From CBDCWT01 sp965223305 (lineage in GTDB: Bacteria; Planctomycetota; Planctomycetia; Pirellulales; Pirellulaceae), in the NCBI GenBank assembly GCA_965223305.1, contig CBDCWT010000052.1, positions 1 to 64,000 on the forward strand: DNA of 64,000 nt, given 5' to 3'. Position 1 is the first letter of the stretch; each line of letters starts with the position of its first letter. Position numbers and translations under genes: made by a program. Shown piece after piece: positions 26,714-36,197 of the stretch. Below the pieces are notes generated by a model. That model was not told the origin of the DNA and did no database searches. It saw only the letters and a program-made list of their open reading frames with translations.

Positions 26714-26868
26714 AGCTGCCTGTTGAAAAACGCCGGCCTGGCGTTCTTCAACCTCGCCAAGCTCAGAACAAGAGTTCTTCGCGGCTCGCAAATCAATGAC
26801 TTACGTCGCTGATTTGGCATCACATCCCTGTGATGCGGCAGCCCGTTGAGAAAATCAACAGGCTGCTA
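26714..26868. repeat. 155-bp dispersed repeat, copy 2 (CTGTTGA-ended)
   Basis: This is the second copy of the repeat at 3502-3646, with clearer terminal inverted repeats (AGCTGCCTGTTGA on the left; reading inward from the right, AGCAGCCTGTTGA). The right end reaches exactly into the recJ stop codon. Internal palindromes (AACGCC-GGCCTGGCGTT) suggest a folded RNA or DNA structure. No coding capacity is visible. Confidence 0.8.
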
Positions 26869-28671
26869 ACCCGCCCGCACTACATGTGGACCAGCCGCCG
26901 CCGGTAACGCACTGCGCCGCCAGTCCACTAAGTGAATCTCCACCGATCGCCGGCCTCGGAACTCGTTAATCACCGGTCGAAAGGCAATATCCAACTGTCC
27001 CTCCATCCCAGATAACTCGTCGTACCACTCTCCACCCCCAAAAGCGATCGCGCGTAACGACACCCCGTGCTGTAACACCTTCGCCGACAAATGCCGCTCG
27101 CCCTTGCCCATCCGACGCGGCGCCTCGGCCAGACGCACACCCGTCGCACATAACACAGGCCGGGGATTACCCGCCCCAAACGGCGCTAGACGTTCCAACT
27201 GCTGCACCGTCTGTAACGTCAACTGACTCAGCGGCGCCTCCACGTCGATCTCGATATAAGCCTGCCGATCCGCGTCCGTGATCGCCGCAGCAGCATACTC
27301 GCAAAATGACGCCCGAAAGAGATCAATCTGCTGCTCCTCAACCTTCAAACCAGCCGCCGCCGCATGACCCCCGCAACCCACCAAATGCTCGCGACAATGT
27401 AAAAATGCCTCGTGCAGGTTTAGGCCACAGGCACTCCTCCCCGAACCCGTCGCCGCCCTCGTACCTAACTCGTCGATCGAGATCAGCACCACGGGCCGGC
27501 AGTACTTTTCCGCCAAACGACCCGCCACAATTCCAATGACGCCCGCGTGCCAACCGCTCCCCGATAACACAAACGCAGCATCACCCTCCAGATCACACTC
27601 TTCCTTGATCTGCTTGGTCGCCGCCAAGTAAACACTCCGCTCCAAACTGTCGCGGCTGCTGTTCAACTGATGGATGTACTCGGCCAATGCCTCCGCACGT
27701 TCCGCTGACTCGGTCGTTAACAACTCAACGCCCAACTGAGCCTGCCCCAAGCGGCCCGCCGCGTTTAAACGCGGTGCCATCCCGAAGGCAATGTCCTCGC
27801 TCGCCAAGCTGGCTTTCTGGTCGAAACCCGCCACCCGCATCAAGGCCGCAACTCCCACCGTCGGACGCTCCCGCAGACTCTTGAGCCCGTGCCGGACCAG
27901 GACGCGGTTCTCGTCCAACAACGGCACAACGTCCGCCACCGTGCCGATCGCTGCCAAACCGATCGCAGACAAAAGAAAGTTGCGCATTCGGTCGGAGACC
28001 TTCTTCGACTCGCTCGCCCGGCAACAAAGCGCCCAAGCCAGCTTGAACGAAACTCCAACCCCACATAGTCCGCCAAAAGGATACTGATGGCCAGGCAACC
28101 GCGGGTGGACGATCGCCGCAGCGGCCGGTAACTGATCGGCAAACTCGTGATGATCCGTGACGATCAACTCCAAACCTAACTCGCGAGCAACCTCCGCCGG
28201 CCCCACGCTGGCAATGCCGCAATCCACGGAAATCACCAACGACGCTCCACGCGCAGCAAGTGTACGGAGCGCGTCGTCGTTGAGGCCGTACCCCTCCTCC
28301 AGCCGGTTCGGGACGTAGTAGCCAACGTCCGCACCCAGCAGACGCAAACAGAGATACAACAACGCCGCCGACGTCATGCCGTCGGCATCGTAGTCGCCGT
28401 AGATCACGATCCGGCGGTGTTCGCGCACCGCTGCGTAGATCCGATCCGCCGCCGCAGTCACTCCTGGCAGCTCTTCCGGATCCCGCAGGCTGCTCATCTT
28501 CGCATCGAGAAAACGGTGCACCGCGGCGGGATCGTCCATACCGCGGCAGATCAGCAGCTGCGCCACAATCGGCGATATCGCGGCCCGCTTTTCGAGAGTG
28601 ATTACCCGCTGGCTGTCATGCGAGTGGATACGCCATTGCTTGCCCATGTTGTCCGTAACCTGGCTACCCAC
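26866..28671 (-). CDS. recJ: Single-stranded-DNA exonuclease RecJ
   Basis: 601 residues (593 from the second Met at 28647). Motifs run in order: IYGDYDADGMTSAALL (motif I), SVDCGIAS, TDHHEF (the DHH motif), GTVADVVPL, and the DHHA1 region with SGRSACGLNLHEAF and GCGGHAAAAG. The C-terminal part, with ERLAPFGAGNPRP, is the OB-like domain. RecJ degrades 5' ends of single strands in recombination and mismatch repair. The length is normal. The stop codon TAG coincides with the terminal TTAG of a dispersed repeat. The next gene on the same strand upstream is rpmG, 140 bases away. Confidence 0.96.
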   Translation of the reverse strand: MGSQVTDNMGKQWRIHSHDSQRVITLEKRAAISPIVAQLLICRGMDDPAAVHRFLDAKMSSLRDPEELPGVTAAADRIYAAVREHRRIVIYGDYDADGMTSAALLYLCLRLLGADVGYYVPNRLEEGYGLNDDALRTLAARGASLVISVDCGIASVGPAEVARELGLELIVTDHHEFADQLPAAAAIVHPRLPGHQYPFGGLCGVGVSFKLAWALCCRASESKKVSDRMRNFLLSAIGLAAIGTVADVVPLLDENRVLVRHGLKSLRERPTVGVAALMRVAGFDQKASLASEDIAFGMAPRLNAAGRLGQAQLGVELLTTESAERAEALAEYIHQLNSSRDSLERSVYLAATKQIKEECDLEGDAAFVLSGSGWHAGVIGIVAGRLAEKYCRPVVLISIDELGTRAATGSGRSACGLNLHEAFLHCREHLVGCGGHAAAAGLKVEEQQIDLFRASFCEYAAAAITDADRQAYIEIDVEAPLSQLTLQTVQQLERLAPFGAGNPRPVLCATGVRLAEAPRRMGKGERHLSAKVLQHGVSLRAIAFGGGEWYDELSGMEGQLDIAFRPVINEFRGRRSVEIHLVDWRRSALPAAAGPHVVRAG

Positions 28672-28813
28672 TCCGTGGGCCTAGTGCATTGTTCAGCTTA
28701 ACTTTAGGCTCGCGACCGGAGCCCGACGTGGAAGGAGCGTCTCAGATGAGTTCTCCACGCTCTGGCGAGCGTAGCTACCCCATGCTGAGCTGTAACGCAG
28801 CACTAGTTCCGGC

Positions 28814-28987
28814 CTACTTTTTCTTTTCGGAGTGCATCGTGTGCTTGCGTAGCCGGGGGCTGTATTTCTTCAGCTTCAGCTTCTCACCGCCCGGCTTGCG
28901 GCGGACCGCGTAGTTGTAGTCACCGGTCTCGTCGCAGACCAGAAACACCGTCTCCGCTTTCTTCTTACTCTTACCGCCCTTGGCCAT
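28814..28987 (-). CDS. rpmG: 50S ribosomal protein L33
   Basis: 57 codons beginning MAKGGKSKKKAETVFLVCDE and continuing TGDYNYAVRRK, then LKLKKYSPRLRKHTMHSEKKK at the end, which matches L33 along its length (TGDxNY, LKKYxPRxRKHTxHxE). Only one Cys (18) remains of the four that bind zinc in the zinc form, so this is a zinc-independent type. It is too short to be picked up by simple length limits. It is transcribed in the same direction as recJ, which follows. Confidence 0.92.
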   Translation of the reverse strand: MAKGGKSKKKAETVFLVCDETGDYNYAVRRKPGGEKLKLKKYSPRLRKHTMHSEKKK

Positions 28988-29603
28988 CGTCCCGTCTCCG
29001 CTGTTGTTGAAAACAACTCAGGCCAACTTCGGCCCGAACTCACAACTGTCTTATGCTCTCCGCACCCTCACCCCAGCCCTCTCCCGTGAACGGGAGAGGG
29101 AGTGCTGTTTTTCCCTCACCCCGGCCCTCTCCCGTAGGGAGAGGGAGTACTTTTTATGCAGCCCTCCCCCGTGGGCGGGAGAGGGAGTGCTCTCTTTCAT
29201 GCAGTCCGCCAAACTCTGGCGAGTTCGGCTACGCTCCAAATCAGCCGCTGGGCGTTAGCCCACGGTTCCTCAGCGAAACCAACGCGTAGCGTCCGGGGAG
29301 GGCTCCCCTTCTCCGGCCTTTGGGCCGACTCTCCCCGAGGGGAGAGCGACGTAAGACCGAATTACGCGCGCCTCAACGCCGGTATGTCCGAATTGTAACC
29401 GAAATCACACTGCCGAGAACAGACGCACGCTAACTCCCAGCCAACCCCGAATTCCACCGCCAACGGGAAACTTGTGTCCTACCGAAAATAGTCTAGGATA
29501 AGACTTTGAGGCAAATTGCCGAGCACCTTGGACGCAGACGCTGCTGAGCCTTGTTGACCCACTATCTGGGGGCTGACCCACCCATCCGGGGCCGAGGAAG
29601 TCG
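28988..29603. other. Intergenic repeat block, no gene
   Basis: No gene is recognised in this 616-base gap between rpmG and the divergent prenyltransferase-like gene. Bases 29055-29190 hold three near copies of a CCCTCTCCC-GGGAGAGGGAG palindrome. Bases 29200-29290 hold the CTCTGGCGAGTTCGGCTACG and GGGCGTTAGCCCACGGTT repeats. Bases 29318-29350 hold a GACTCTCCCCGAGGGGAGAG hairpin. Bases 29366-29603 carry no clear feature other than the promoter region of the next gene. Confidence 0.75.
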
Positions 29604-31208
29604 ATGGCACCACAACTGACTCGCCGGGACTTGGCCGCAGTGGCCCAGTATCTGCAAGATGAGTCGCTCGACCCCGACACGCTCGATTCGCAGCAGCAGG
29701 AGCAGGAAACCGAGGAGCAGGTCTCGTACCGGCCGCGGCGGCAAACTCGGGTCGTGCTCCCCGCCTGGCTTGTCAGCCTGATTCTGCACACCGGGCTGAT
29801 GGTCATCCTGGCCGTCTTCTATGTCGGGCTGGAGACGACCTCCGGCGAGTCGTTGCTTTATGTCCAGTCCGCGTCGGCCTCAGAAGAGTTGGACGATGAG
29901 TTCGAGGACCTCGTTCCACCAGAAGAGCTGCGCGCCAGCGACGAGCTGTCACTGAGCGTCGGGGCGTTTCTGAAGCTGGACTCGGGTGTGCCAGAGGAGG
30001 TCTCAGAAATCCAGATTGAGGAGACGTCTGCGGCGGCTCCGCTCAGCGTTGACTTCAGTGATCTCGCAACCGATGCCTCCGCCAGCACCGAGCTGCTGCA
30101 AGCGGTCGGTGCCACGGTCGGAGCGGATCTCGAAGGCCGCAGCGACAAGATGCGAGCAGCCATGCTTGCCAAGTACGGTGGCTCTGCAGGCAGCGAACGG
30201 GCGGTCGCTATGGCGCTGCGGTGGTTCGCCAAACACCAGCGGCAGGACGGCAGTTGGAGTTTCGATTTTCGCCACAGCTGCAGAGGCAAGTGCTCGCAAT
30301 CAGGCCGCATGGAGACCTGCTGGACCGGGGCCACCGCCATGGCGCTGCTCCCCTTTTTGGGAGCCGGCCAAACCCACGCGAAGGGCGAGTACAAAGAGAA
30401 TGTGGCCAAGGGCATTCGGTTCCTGCTTCGCGCACAGGATCGCAACGGCTCGCTTGTTTCGGGGGGCGGAAGCATGTACTCGCACGGGCTGGCCACGATC
30501 GCACTCTGCGAAGCCTACGCGATGACTCGCGACCAGTTTCTGAAAGTGCCGGCCCAACGGGCGCTGGACTTTATCGTCTTTGCGCAAGACCCGCTCGGTG
30601 GTGGTTGGCGTTACATGATCAGGACTCCGGGAGACACCTCGGCAGTTGCTTGGCAGGTCATGGCGTTGAAGAGCGGTCATATGGGCAACCTCTCTGTCCC
30701 CAATCGAACGGTTCTGTTAGTCGATAAGTTCTTGACCTCGGTCCAATCGGATGGGGGCGCAGTTTACGGCTACATGGATCGCAGCAAGGCGCGGCCCAGC
30801 ACGACGGCCGCCGGACTGCTCTGTCGCATGTATCTGGGCACTGGGAAGGACCACCCTGGGATGGCGCGCGGAATTGAAAACCTGTCGAAGCTGGGCCCGG
30901 CGGCCGACGAACGCGCGACTCGGTTTCACATGTACTACAACTACTACGCAACGCAGGTCCTGCGACACTACGGCGGCGAAGCGTGGGAGAAATGGAACGG
31001 CTTGCTGCGCGATTTCCTGGTCAAGACTCAGCAGTCGACCGGCCACCAAGCTGGCAGCTGGACCGTTCCCAACTGGGAAGCTGGCGCCCATGACACCGAG
31101 ATGGGTGGCCGTCTCTACTACACATCGCTGGCCACGATGATTCTGGAAGTCTACTACCGCCACATGCCGATCTACCGGGAAGATGCCGCCGAAGAGTTTC
31201 CTCTGTAG
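29604..31208 (+). CDS. Membrane-anchored prenyltransferase/squalene-oxidase-repeat protein 1
   Basis: 534 residues. A charged cytoplasmic N-terminus (1-50) and one membrane helix (about 52-76, LPAWLVSLILHTGLMVILAV) precede an acidic linker (about 90-190). Alpha/alpha-barrel repeats of the squalene cyclase/prenyltransferase type follow: WFAKHQRQDGSWSF, TGATAMALLPFLGAG, YSHGLATIALCEAYAMT, DPLGGGWRYM, and TAAGLLCRMYLG. Catalytic DxDD or zinc ligands are not seen, so it is probably not a cyclase. Such proteins are typical of planctomycetes and their role is unknown. It has a close paralogue at 49467. The next gene, queG, starts 30 bases downstream. Confidence 0.85.
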   Translation: MAPQLTRRDLAAVAQYLQDESLDPDTLDSQQQEQETEEQVSYRPRRQTRVVLPAWLVSLILHTGLMVILAVFYVGLETTSGESLLYVQSASASEELDDEFEDLVPPEELRASDELSLSVGAFLKLDSGVPEEVSEIQIEETSAAAPLSVDFSDLATDASASTELLQAVGATVGADLEGRSDKMRAAMLAKYGGSAGSERAVAMALRWFAKHQRQDGSWSFDFRHSCRGKCSQSGRMETCWTGATAMALLPFLGAGQTHAKGEYKENVAKGIRFLLRAQDRNGSLVSGGGSMYSHGLATIALCEAYAMTRDQFLKVPAQRALDFIVFAQDPLGGGWRYMIRTPGDTSAVAWQVMALKSGHMGNLSVPNRTVLLVDKFLTSVQSDGGAVYGYMDRSKARPSTTAAGLLCRMYLGTGKDHPGMARGIENLSKLGPAADERATRFHMYYNYYATQVLRHYGGEAWEKWNGLLRDFLVKTQQSTGHQAGSWTVPNWEAGAHDTEMGGRLYYTSLATMILEVYYRHMPIYREDAAEEFPL

Positions 31209-31238
31209 CCGTCGCGACTCGAGGTGTGAAGTTCGCCG

Positions 31239-32357
31239 ATGCCCAGCTTGACCGAGGAGCTAAAGGCAGAGGCGCGGCGACTGGGTTTTCAACTCTCCGG
31301 TAGCTGCCCTGCGGTTTCCCCAGCCGGAATTCATCGGTTCTACGAATGGCTGGCGTCAGGGTACGGCGGCGAAATGCACTACTTGTCGAATCGTGCGGCG
31401 GCGTACGAACATCCGCGCAGCATTCTAGACGGTGCCCGCAGCATTTTGATGTTGGGGATGCACTATGCGAACCAGCCTCCCGCCACCATTCGGCCCTCGT
31501 ACGGACGCGTTTCGCGATACGCATGGGGCAGCGCTGACTATCACGACGTCATTCACGGTCGGCTCAAGCAGCTGGCCGCTTGGCTGACTCGTGTCGCACC
31601 CAATGCGAAGGTCCGTGGGGTCGTAGATACAGCGCCGTTGCTGGAACGTGAGTTCGCGCAATTGGCGGGCATTGGCTGGATCGGGAAGAACACAATGTTG
31701 ATCACGCGCGATTCAGGAAGCTACTTTTTTTTGGCCGCGTTGCTGACCGACGTCGAGTTGGATTACGATTCTCCCCATCAGACAGATCACTGCGGTACCT
31801 GCGTCGCTTGCCTGGAAGCCTGCCCCACCGATGCCTTTCCCCAACCGTACCAGCTGGACGCCCGCCGCTGCACCAGCTACCTGACGATCGAACTGCGCTC
31901 GCCGATCCCCAGCGAGCTGCGCGGCGCGATGGGTGAATGGCTGTTCGGCTGCGATATCTGCCAAGATGTGTGCCCCTGGAACTCGCGTGCTGCGGTATCC
32001 AATGAGGTTGAGTTCGAACCGCGTCACGAAACGAATCCACTGGAATTGGGCGCGCTGTTCGACTTGGACGAGACCGCCTTCCGCCAGCTCTTTCGCCATA
32101 CCCCGCTCTGGAGGCCCAAACGGCGCGGTCTGCTCCGCAACGCGGCCATCGTGTTGGGCAACCAACGTATGGAAGCAGCCTGCGGGCCGCTGATGCGAGG
32201 ATTGACCGACGACGAGCCGCTCGTGCGGGGAGCCAGCGCCTGGGCATTGGGCCGGCTGCACCGGCCCGAGGCGCGCGCTGCGTTGCAGCGGCACTTAGAC
32301 GGCGAAACCGATGATGCCGTGCGGGGCGAAGTGCGGGCCGCGCTACAGCGTCGCTAG
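31239..32357 (+). CDS. queG: Epoxyqueuosine reductase QueG
   Basis: 372 residues. It reduces epoxyqueuosine to queuosine in tRNA with a cobalamin and two 4Fe-4S clusters. Visible are the N-terminal GYGGEMHYLSNR motif, DTAPLLEREFAQLAGIGWIGKNTM, and the two clusters CGTCVACLEACPTDAF and CDICQDVCPWN. A C-terminal HEAT-like segment (LRNAAIVLGN, LVRGASAWALGRL) is as in other QueG proteins. Length and motifs are complete. It is co-directional with the upstream prenyltransferase-like gene and 30 bases from it. Confidence 0.95.
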   Translation: MPSLTEELKAEARRLGFQLSGSCPAVSPAGIHRFYEWLASGYGGEMHYLSNRAAAYEHPRSILDGARSILMLGMHYANQPPATIRPSYGRVSRYAWGSADYHDVIHGRLKQLAAWLTRVAPNAKVRGVVDTAPLLEREFAQLAGIGWIGKNTMLITRDSGSYFFLAALLTDVELDYDSPHQTDHCGTCVACLEACPTDAFPQPYQLDARRCTSYLTIELRSPIPSELRGAMGEWLFGCDICQDVCPWNSRAAVSNEVEFEPRHETNPLELGALFDLDETAFRQLFRHTPLWRPKRRGLLRNAAIVLGNQRMEAACGPLMRGLTDDEPLVRGASAWALGRLHRPEARAALQRHLDGETDDAVRGEVRAALQRR

Positions 32358-32429
32358 GATCAGATGAGCTGCGGATCGAGCCAGTTGGAATCACAAAATC
32401 GCGCGACCGTGGGTGGCTCTCGGTGGTTA

Positions 32430-32700
32430 CGGCACACGGAGTGTGCCTACTACTTTAGAGGCTGTGCAGCTTTTACGCTTCATGCAGTCCGCCAAACTCT
32501 GGCGAGTTCGGCTACGCTGCAAAATCAGCCGCTGGGCGTTAGCCCACGGTTCACCAGCGAAACCGACGCGTAGCCGTCCGGGGACGGCTCCCCCTCTCCG
32601 GCCCTTTGGGCCGACTCTCCCCGAGGGGAGAGTGAGGAAAGACGAAATCACGCACGACCTGCTTAGGTGGCAGGCACACGGAGTGTGCCTACTACTTTGG
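32430..32700. repeat. Intergenic repeat block between queG and secreted protein
   Basis: The gap holds several dispersed repeats in succession: GGCACACGGAGTGTGCCTAC at 32431 and again near 32670, CTCTGGCGAGTTCGGCTACG (32497-32516), GGGCGTTAGCCCACGGTT (32534-32551) and GACTCTCCCCGAGGGGAGAG (32611-32630). Each is itself partly palindromic. The same modules recur in other gaps of the window in different orders. Confidence 0.8.
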
Positions 32701-32786
32701 TCCCCGAAGTTGCAAAATCTGGCTGTGTGATTACCGTAGAATGACGAGACCGTTACGCTAGCACCTGCCAACGAGAGGACCCTAAC

Positions 32787-33191
32787 ATGAAACGTGCTCA
32801 CATTTTAGCTCTACTGGTCGCCACCGCGCTGGTGACGGCAGCAAGCCGTACAGAGGCCGGTGACTACGGTCTGCACGGTGGTTTGCCGTGGTTCGGGTAT
32901 GGCTACAGCGGCTCGCTCTACGGACTCGGCCGTATACCAGTACCTCCCTACTATGCCCTTCACCCACCGGTCTACTATAGCCACCCGGTTCCACGGCCCT
33001 ACGGGCACAGCCCGTTCGCTTGGCGGAGTCACCAGAGCCAGTTGATGGCGCCCCAACCGAAGCTCACCATCAATCCGCACTTCAAGCCGGAGACCGAAAA
33101 GGCGACCGAAAACCACTCGCGGACAGCCCGGATCACGATCAACAAGCACTACGTTTCCGCGAAACAGGAATTGGCGTCGCAGAGCCACTAG
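32787..33191 (+). CDS. Secreted Tyr/Pro/His-rich hypothetical protein
   Basis: 134 residues. A clear signal peptide (MKRAHILALLVATALVTAAS, cleavage near residue 24) is followed by a Gly/Tyr/Pro-rich region with IPVPPYYALHPPVYYSHPVP and a polar C-terminus. A ribosome site AGAGGA lies 11 bases before the ATG. I recall similar short secreted proteins with repeated PPYY/HPPVYYS patterns in planctomycetes; none has a known function. Cell-wall or envelope matrix roles are only guesses. Both sides are repeat-filled gaps. Confidence 0.75.
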   Translation: MKRAHILALLVATALVTAASRTEAGDYGLHGGLPWFGYGYSGSLYGLGRIPVPPYYALHPPVYYSHPVPRPYGHSPFAWRSHQSQLMAPQPKLTINPHFKPETEKATENHSRTARITINKHYVSAKQELASQSH

Positions 33192-33267
33192 TAGTGTCGA
33201 GCCGTAGCACGACTTTCTGTTCTTTGGCGGATATTTCGCTAGGCGAAAATCAAGTTGAGATGGACCT

Positions 33268-33430
33268 ACTTACCCTAGCCCCTCTCCCGGGCAACCCTCC
33301 CCGGACGCTACGTGTCGGTTTCGCGGGGAACCGTGGGCTAACGCCCAGCGGCTGATTTGCAGCGTAGCCGAACTCGCCAGAGTTTGGCGGACTGCATGAA
33401 GCGCAAAAGCTGCACGACCTCCAAGCGGGA
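33268..33430. repeat. Intergenic repeat block after secreted protein gene
   Basis: Inverted relative to the block before the gene, this stretch holds ACCGTGGGCTAACGCCCAGC (33332-33351), GCCGAACTCGCCAGAGTTTG (33367-33386) and a GGACTGCATGAAGCG tail. The same run of modules flanks the secreted protein gene on both sides in opposite orientation. Confidence 0.75.
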
Positions 33431-33509
33431 GAGGGAACGGATGCGCGATCTGCTCCTGCTGTTCTCTGACAAAGCCTCGTCCGGTCGACTGGGACACTAG
33501 CAGTGCGGC

Positions 33510-34502
33510 TCAGCCCCAGGGTAGTTTGCCGGGCACTTGGGTGCGGACGCTCCACAGGGTTCCGCCGGCGGTGATGAACAGGGTCCGCAGATCTCGACCC
33601 CCGAAGGTGCAGTTGGTGACTTCGTCATGCGCGATGCGGATAACCGTCAGCAACTTGCCGGTCGCGGAAAAAACGTAGACGCCACCTGGCTTCGAGTTGG
33701 TCTCAAACTCCGTCGGCTGATTGCGTCCACCGGCCACGTAAAGCCGACCCTTCGCGTCAAGCACCATGCCGTCCGGCCCGCGTGAATCGCGCCAGTCATA
33801 GATCAAGCACCGGCTGGTGTCGTCAATCGTGCCGTCGGGACGTAGATGAAATCTCCACAGCTTTCTCGCGCCGCCCGCTGTATTGTTGTTGTTATCCGCG
33901 ACATAGAGGTAACGGTCGTCGGGTGTAACCAATAGCCCGTTCGGCCGGTCAACTTGATGGGTAATGACCCGTGTGACCGTTCCATCCGGGTCGATCCGAT
34001 AGACACCTTCCACCTGCTGACCGTTGGCGTCCACCATCTCGATGCTGGATCGGTCGCCATACCGGGGGTCGGAGAAGTAGATGCGGCCGAGCGAATCGAC
34101 AGTGAGATCATTAGGCTGATTGAAGCGAAGACCACCGTACTGCTCGGCGAGGTTTGTGATCGAGCCGTCCGATTCGCGACGTGTCACACGCCGATGACTT
34201 GCTTCACAAGTCAACAGCCGGCCCTGACGGTCGAACAGCAATCCGTTGGAACCAGCCGATTCGCGGAAAATCTTCAGTTGGCCCCGATCGTAGTGCATGG
34301 TGTGCCCCAGACCGCTGAACAGCAACCCCAACTGGGGATCCCAAGCCGGTCCCTCACCGGCACCCTCAGCTAATAGCTGCTGTGGCCGGGCGTCCGGAGC
34401 GAGTATCGGTTCATCGCCGTGCGCCGCCATCGTTGGTGCTAGAACCGTAGAAATCAGAAGTAGCGCCGGCGCAGCCAAACAAGCCCTACGGGTCGTCATC
34501 AC
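33510..34502 (-). CDS. SMP-30/gluconolactonase-family secreted lactonase
   Basis: 330 residues with an N-terminal signal peptide (MMTTRRACLAAPALLLISTV). The six-bladed propeller motifs include EGPAWDPQLGLLFSG (metal-binding Glu), RFNQPNDLTVDSLGRIYFSDPRYG, VDRPNGLLVTPDDRYLYVADNNNN with the Asn metal ligand, and GPDGMVLDAKGRLYVAG with the catalytic Asp. These are the calcium-site residues of the SMP-30/gluconolactonase family, which opens sugar lactones. It is monocistronic in appearance. The exported location suggests a role in use of external sugars; the substrate is unknown. Confidence 0.88.
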   Translation of the reverse strand: MMTTRRACLAAPALLLISTVLAPTMAAHGDEPILAPDARPQQLLAEGAGEGPAWDPQLGLLFSGLGHTMHYDRGQLKIFRESAGSNGLLFDRQGRLLTCEASHRRVTRRESDGSITNLAEQYGGLRFNQPNDLTVDSLGRIYFSDPRYGDRSSIEMVDANGQQVEGVYRIDPDGTVTRVITHQVDRPNGLLVTPDDRYLYVADNNNNTAGGARKLWRFHLRPDGTIDDTSRCLIYDWRDSRGPDGMVLDAKGRLYVAGGRNQPTEFETNSKPGGVYVFSATGKLLTVIRIAHDEVTNCTFGGRDLRTLFITAGGTLWSVRTQVPGKLPWG

Positions 34503-34619
34503 TGTTTCTCCGTCTGTATTGCTCCGCGAAGTGGATCGGTTATGGTCAACGAACAGGACGATCGCGAAGCGAGGGATCGGTCTCTTTGTTCGATAGTGTT
34601 ATCATTTGAGTTGCCTGAG

Positions 34620-34800
34620 CCTCAGTCGTAAAGCGCGAAGCGTAAGTTTGAAGTTGCGCTTTTCGCCTTTCCACAGGGACAAGATGTTGAATTCGTCGCG
34701 TTTTTTTTGACCCGAAGCGTCAGCGAGGGGGAGTTGGTGCACCAACGCGAGTTATTCCCTCGCTGACGCTTCGGGTTACGATTGGGAAAAAATGCGCAAC
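34620..34800. repeat. NPKRQRG-type palindromic repeat, copy 1
   Basis: CCCGAAGCGTCAGCGAGGG (34711-34729) pairs with CCCTCGCTGACGCTTCGGG (34757-34775) across a short spacer, forming a long hairpin. The flanks AAGTTGCGCTTTTCGCCTTT and GCGCAACTCAAA are also inverted. Read in one frame the left arm gives NPKRQRG. Four other full copies and one variant lie elsewhere in the window. Confidence 0.85.
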
Positions 34801-34885
34801 TCAAAAACTGATGCGTCGGCCTACGGAGAACGCGGCCTTCCTGCGCGGCTTCACGACTCGACCTAGGAACTTAAGGAACGCGCGT

Positions 34886-36184
34886 ATGATCAATCTCGGA
34901 TGTCTTGCCTTGTTGGTGGTTTCGGCGGCCGGCGCGGACACCGCGGAGGAGCGGGCAGCATTTTGGCATCAGTGGCGGGGTCCACACGCCACCGGTGTCT
35001 CGACCACGGCCGACCCGCCAGTTGTTTGGGATCAGCAAACAAACATCCAGTGGCGCGTTGATATACCGGGCGATGGGAGTGCCACTCCGATCGTCTGGCA
35101 AGACCGCGTCTATGTCGTCTCGGCGATTCAGACCGATCGCCGCGCCGCTCCTGCTCAACCTGCGGCTGACGCGAAGACGGTTCCACCTGCGTCCTACTAT
35201 CGATTCATGGCGTTTTGCTTGTCGCGCGAGACGGGTGATACGATCTGGGAAAAGGAGCTCAAGGAAGCCGTTCCGCACGAGGGCGTGCATCCATCTCACA
35301 CCTACGCTGCAGCATCACCGGCTACTGACGGAAGACGGCTCTACGTCTCTTTTGGCTCACGCGGCATCTTTGGGCTGAACATGGAAGGCGACATACTGTG
35401 GCAGCGCGACTTGGGCGACATGAGGACGCGCTACGGATGGGGCGAGGCCACGACACCGGCCGTCTACGGAGATTCGCTTGTCGTCAACTGGGATCATGAA
35501 GATCAATCGTTTGTGATGGCACTGGATGCCGCGACCGGCGATCCGCGCTGGCGGGTGCTGCGCGACGAACCCTCCTCTTGGGCAACGCCGTTGGTTGTTG
35601 AACACGGAGATCGCGTGCAAGCGATCGTAAACGGCACGAATCGAGTACGAAGCTACGACCTCCAGACAGGAGACGTGCTGTGGGAGTGTGGTGGCCAGAC
35701 AATCAACGCGATCCCGTCGCCGGTAGCCACTGACGGTGTGGTTTACTGTATGAGTGGTTACCGTGGTCATGCGGCCTACGCGATTCCTCTGGACTCTTCG
35801 GGCGACATTGCCAATGAAGAGACCGTCTGGGGATACCGGCGAGGGACCCCCTATGTGCCCTCACCGCTGCTCTCTGGAGATCGCCTCTATTTCACGCGGG
35901 GAAATTCAGCGATCTTGACCTGCCTCGATCGGAGCACCGGAAAACCGATACTGCTGGAAAAGCGTTTGCCGGGGCTGCAGTCGCTCTACGCGTCACCGGT
36001 GGCCGCCAATGGCCGCATCTACGTCGTCGATCGAGATGGAACGACGGTCGTGTTACGTGATGGGGGGGAGTTAGAAGTGCTGGCGGTCAACAAACTCGAT
36101 GACCCGATCGATGCCTCGCCCGCGCTCGCCGGACGGCAGCTGTTCCTGAGAAGCCGCGGCCGCCTGTACTGCATCAGCGAGTGA
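34886..36184 (+). CDS. PQQ-like beta-propeller protein, secreted
   Basis: 432 residues from the ATG at 34886, which provides a signal peptide (MINLGCLALLVVSAAGADTA); the frame is open 75 bases further upstream without one. Repeats with the PQQ enzyme-like pattern are seen: WHQWRGPHATGVS, ATPIVWQDRVYVVSA, LYVSFGSRGIFGLN, ALDAATGDPRWRVL and TCLDRSTGKPILLEKRL. It belongs to the PQQ-like/WD40-like proteins common as secreted proteins in planctomycetes. No enzyme active-site residues are evident. It converges with the AmmeMemoRadiSam gene, whose stop lies 13 bases away. Confidence 0.88.
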   Translation: MINLGCLALLVVSAAGADTAEERAAFWHQWRGPHATGVSTTADPPVVWDQQTNIQWRVDIPGDGSATPIVWQDRVYVVSAIQTDRRAAPAQPAADAKTVPPASYYRFMAFCLSRETGDTIWEKELKEAVPHEGVHPSHTYAAASPATDGRRLYVSFGSRGIFGLNMEGDILWQRDLGDMRTRYGWGEATTPAVYGDSLVVNWDHEDQSFVMALDAATGDPRWRVLRDEPSSWATPLVVEHGDRVQAIVNGTNRVRSYDLQTGDVLWECGGQTINAIPSPVATDGVVYCMSGYRGHAAYAIPLDSSGDIANEETVWGYRRGTPYVPSPLLSGDRLYFTRGNSAILTCLDRSTGKPILLEKRLPGLQSLYASPVAANGRIYVVDRDGTTVVLRDGGELEVLAVNKLDDPIDASPALAGRQLFLRSRGRLYCISE

Positions 36185-36197
36185 GTCCAACTGCCTG

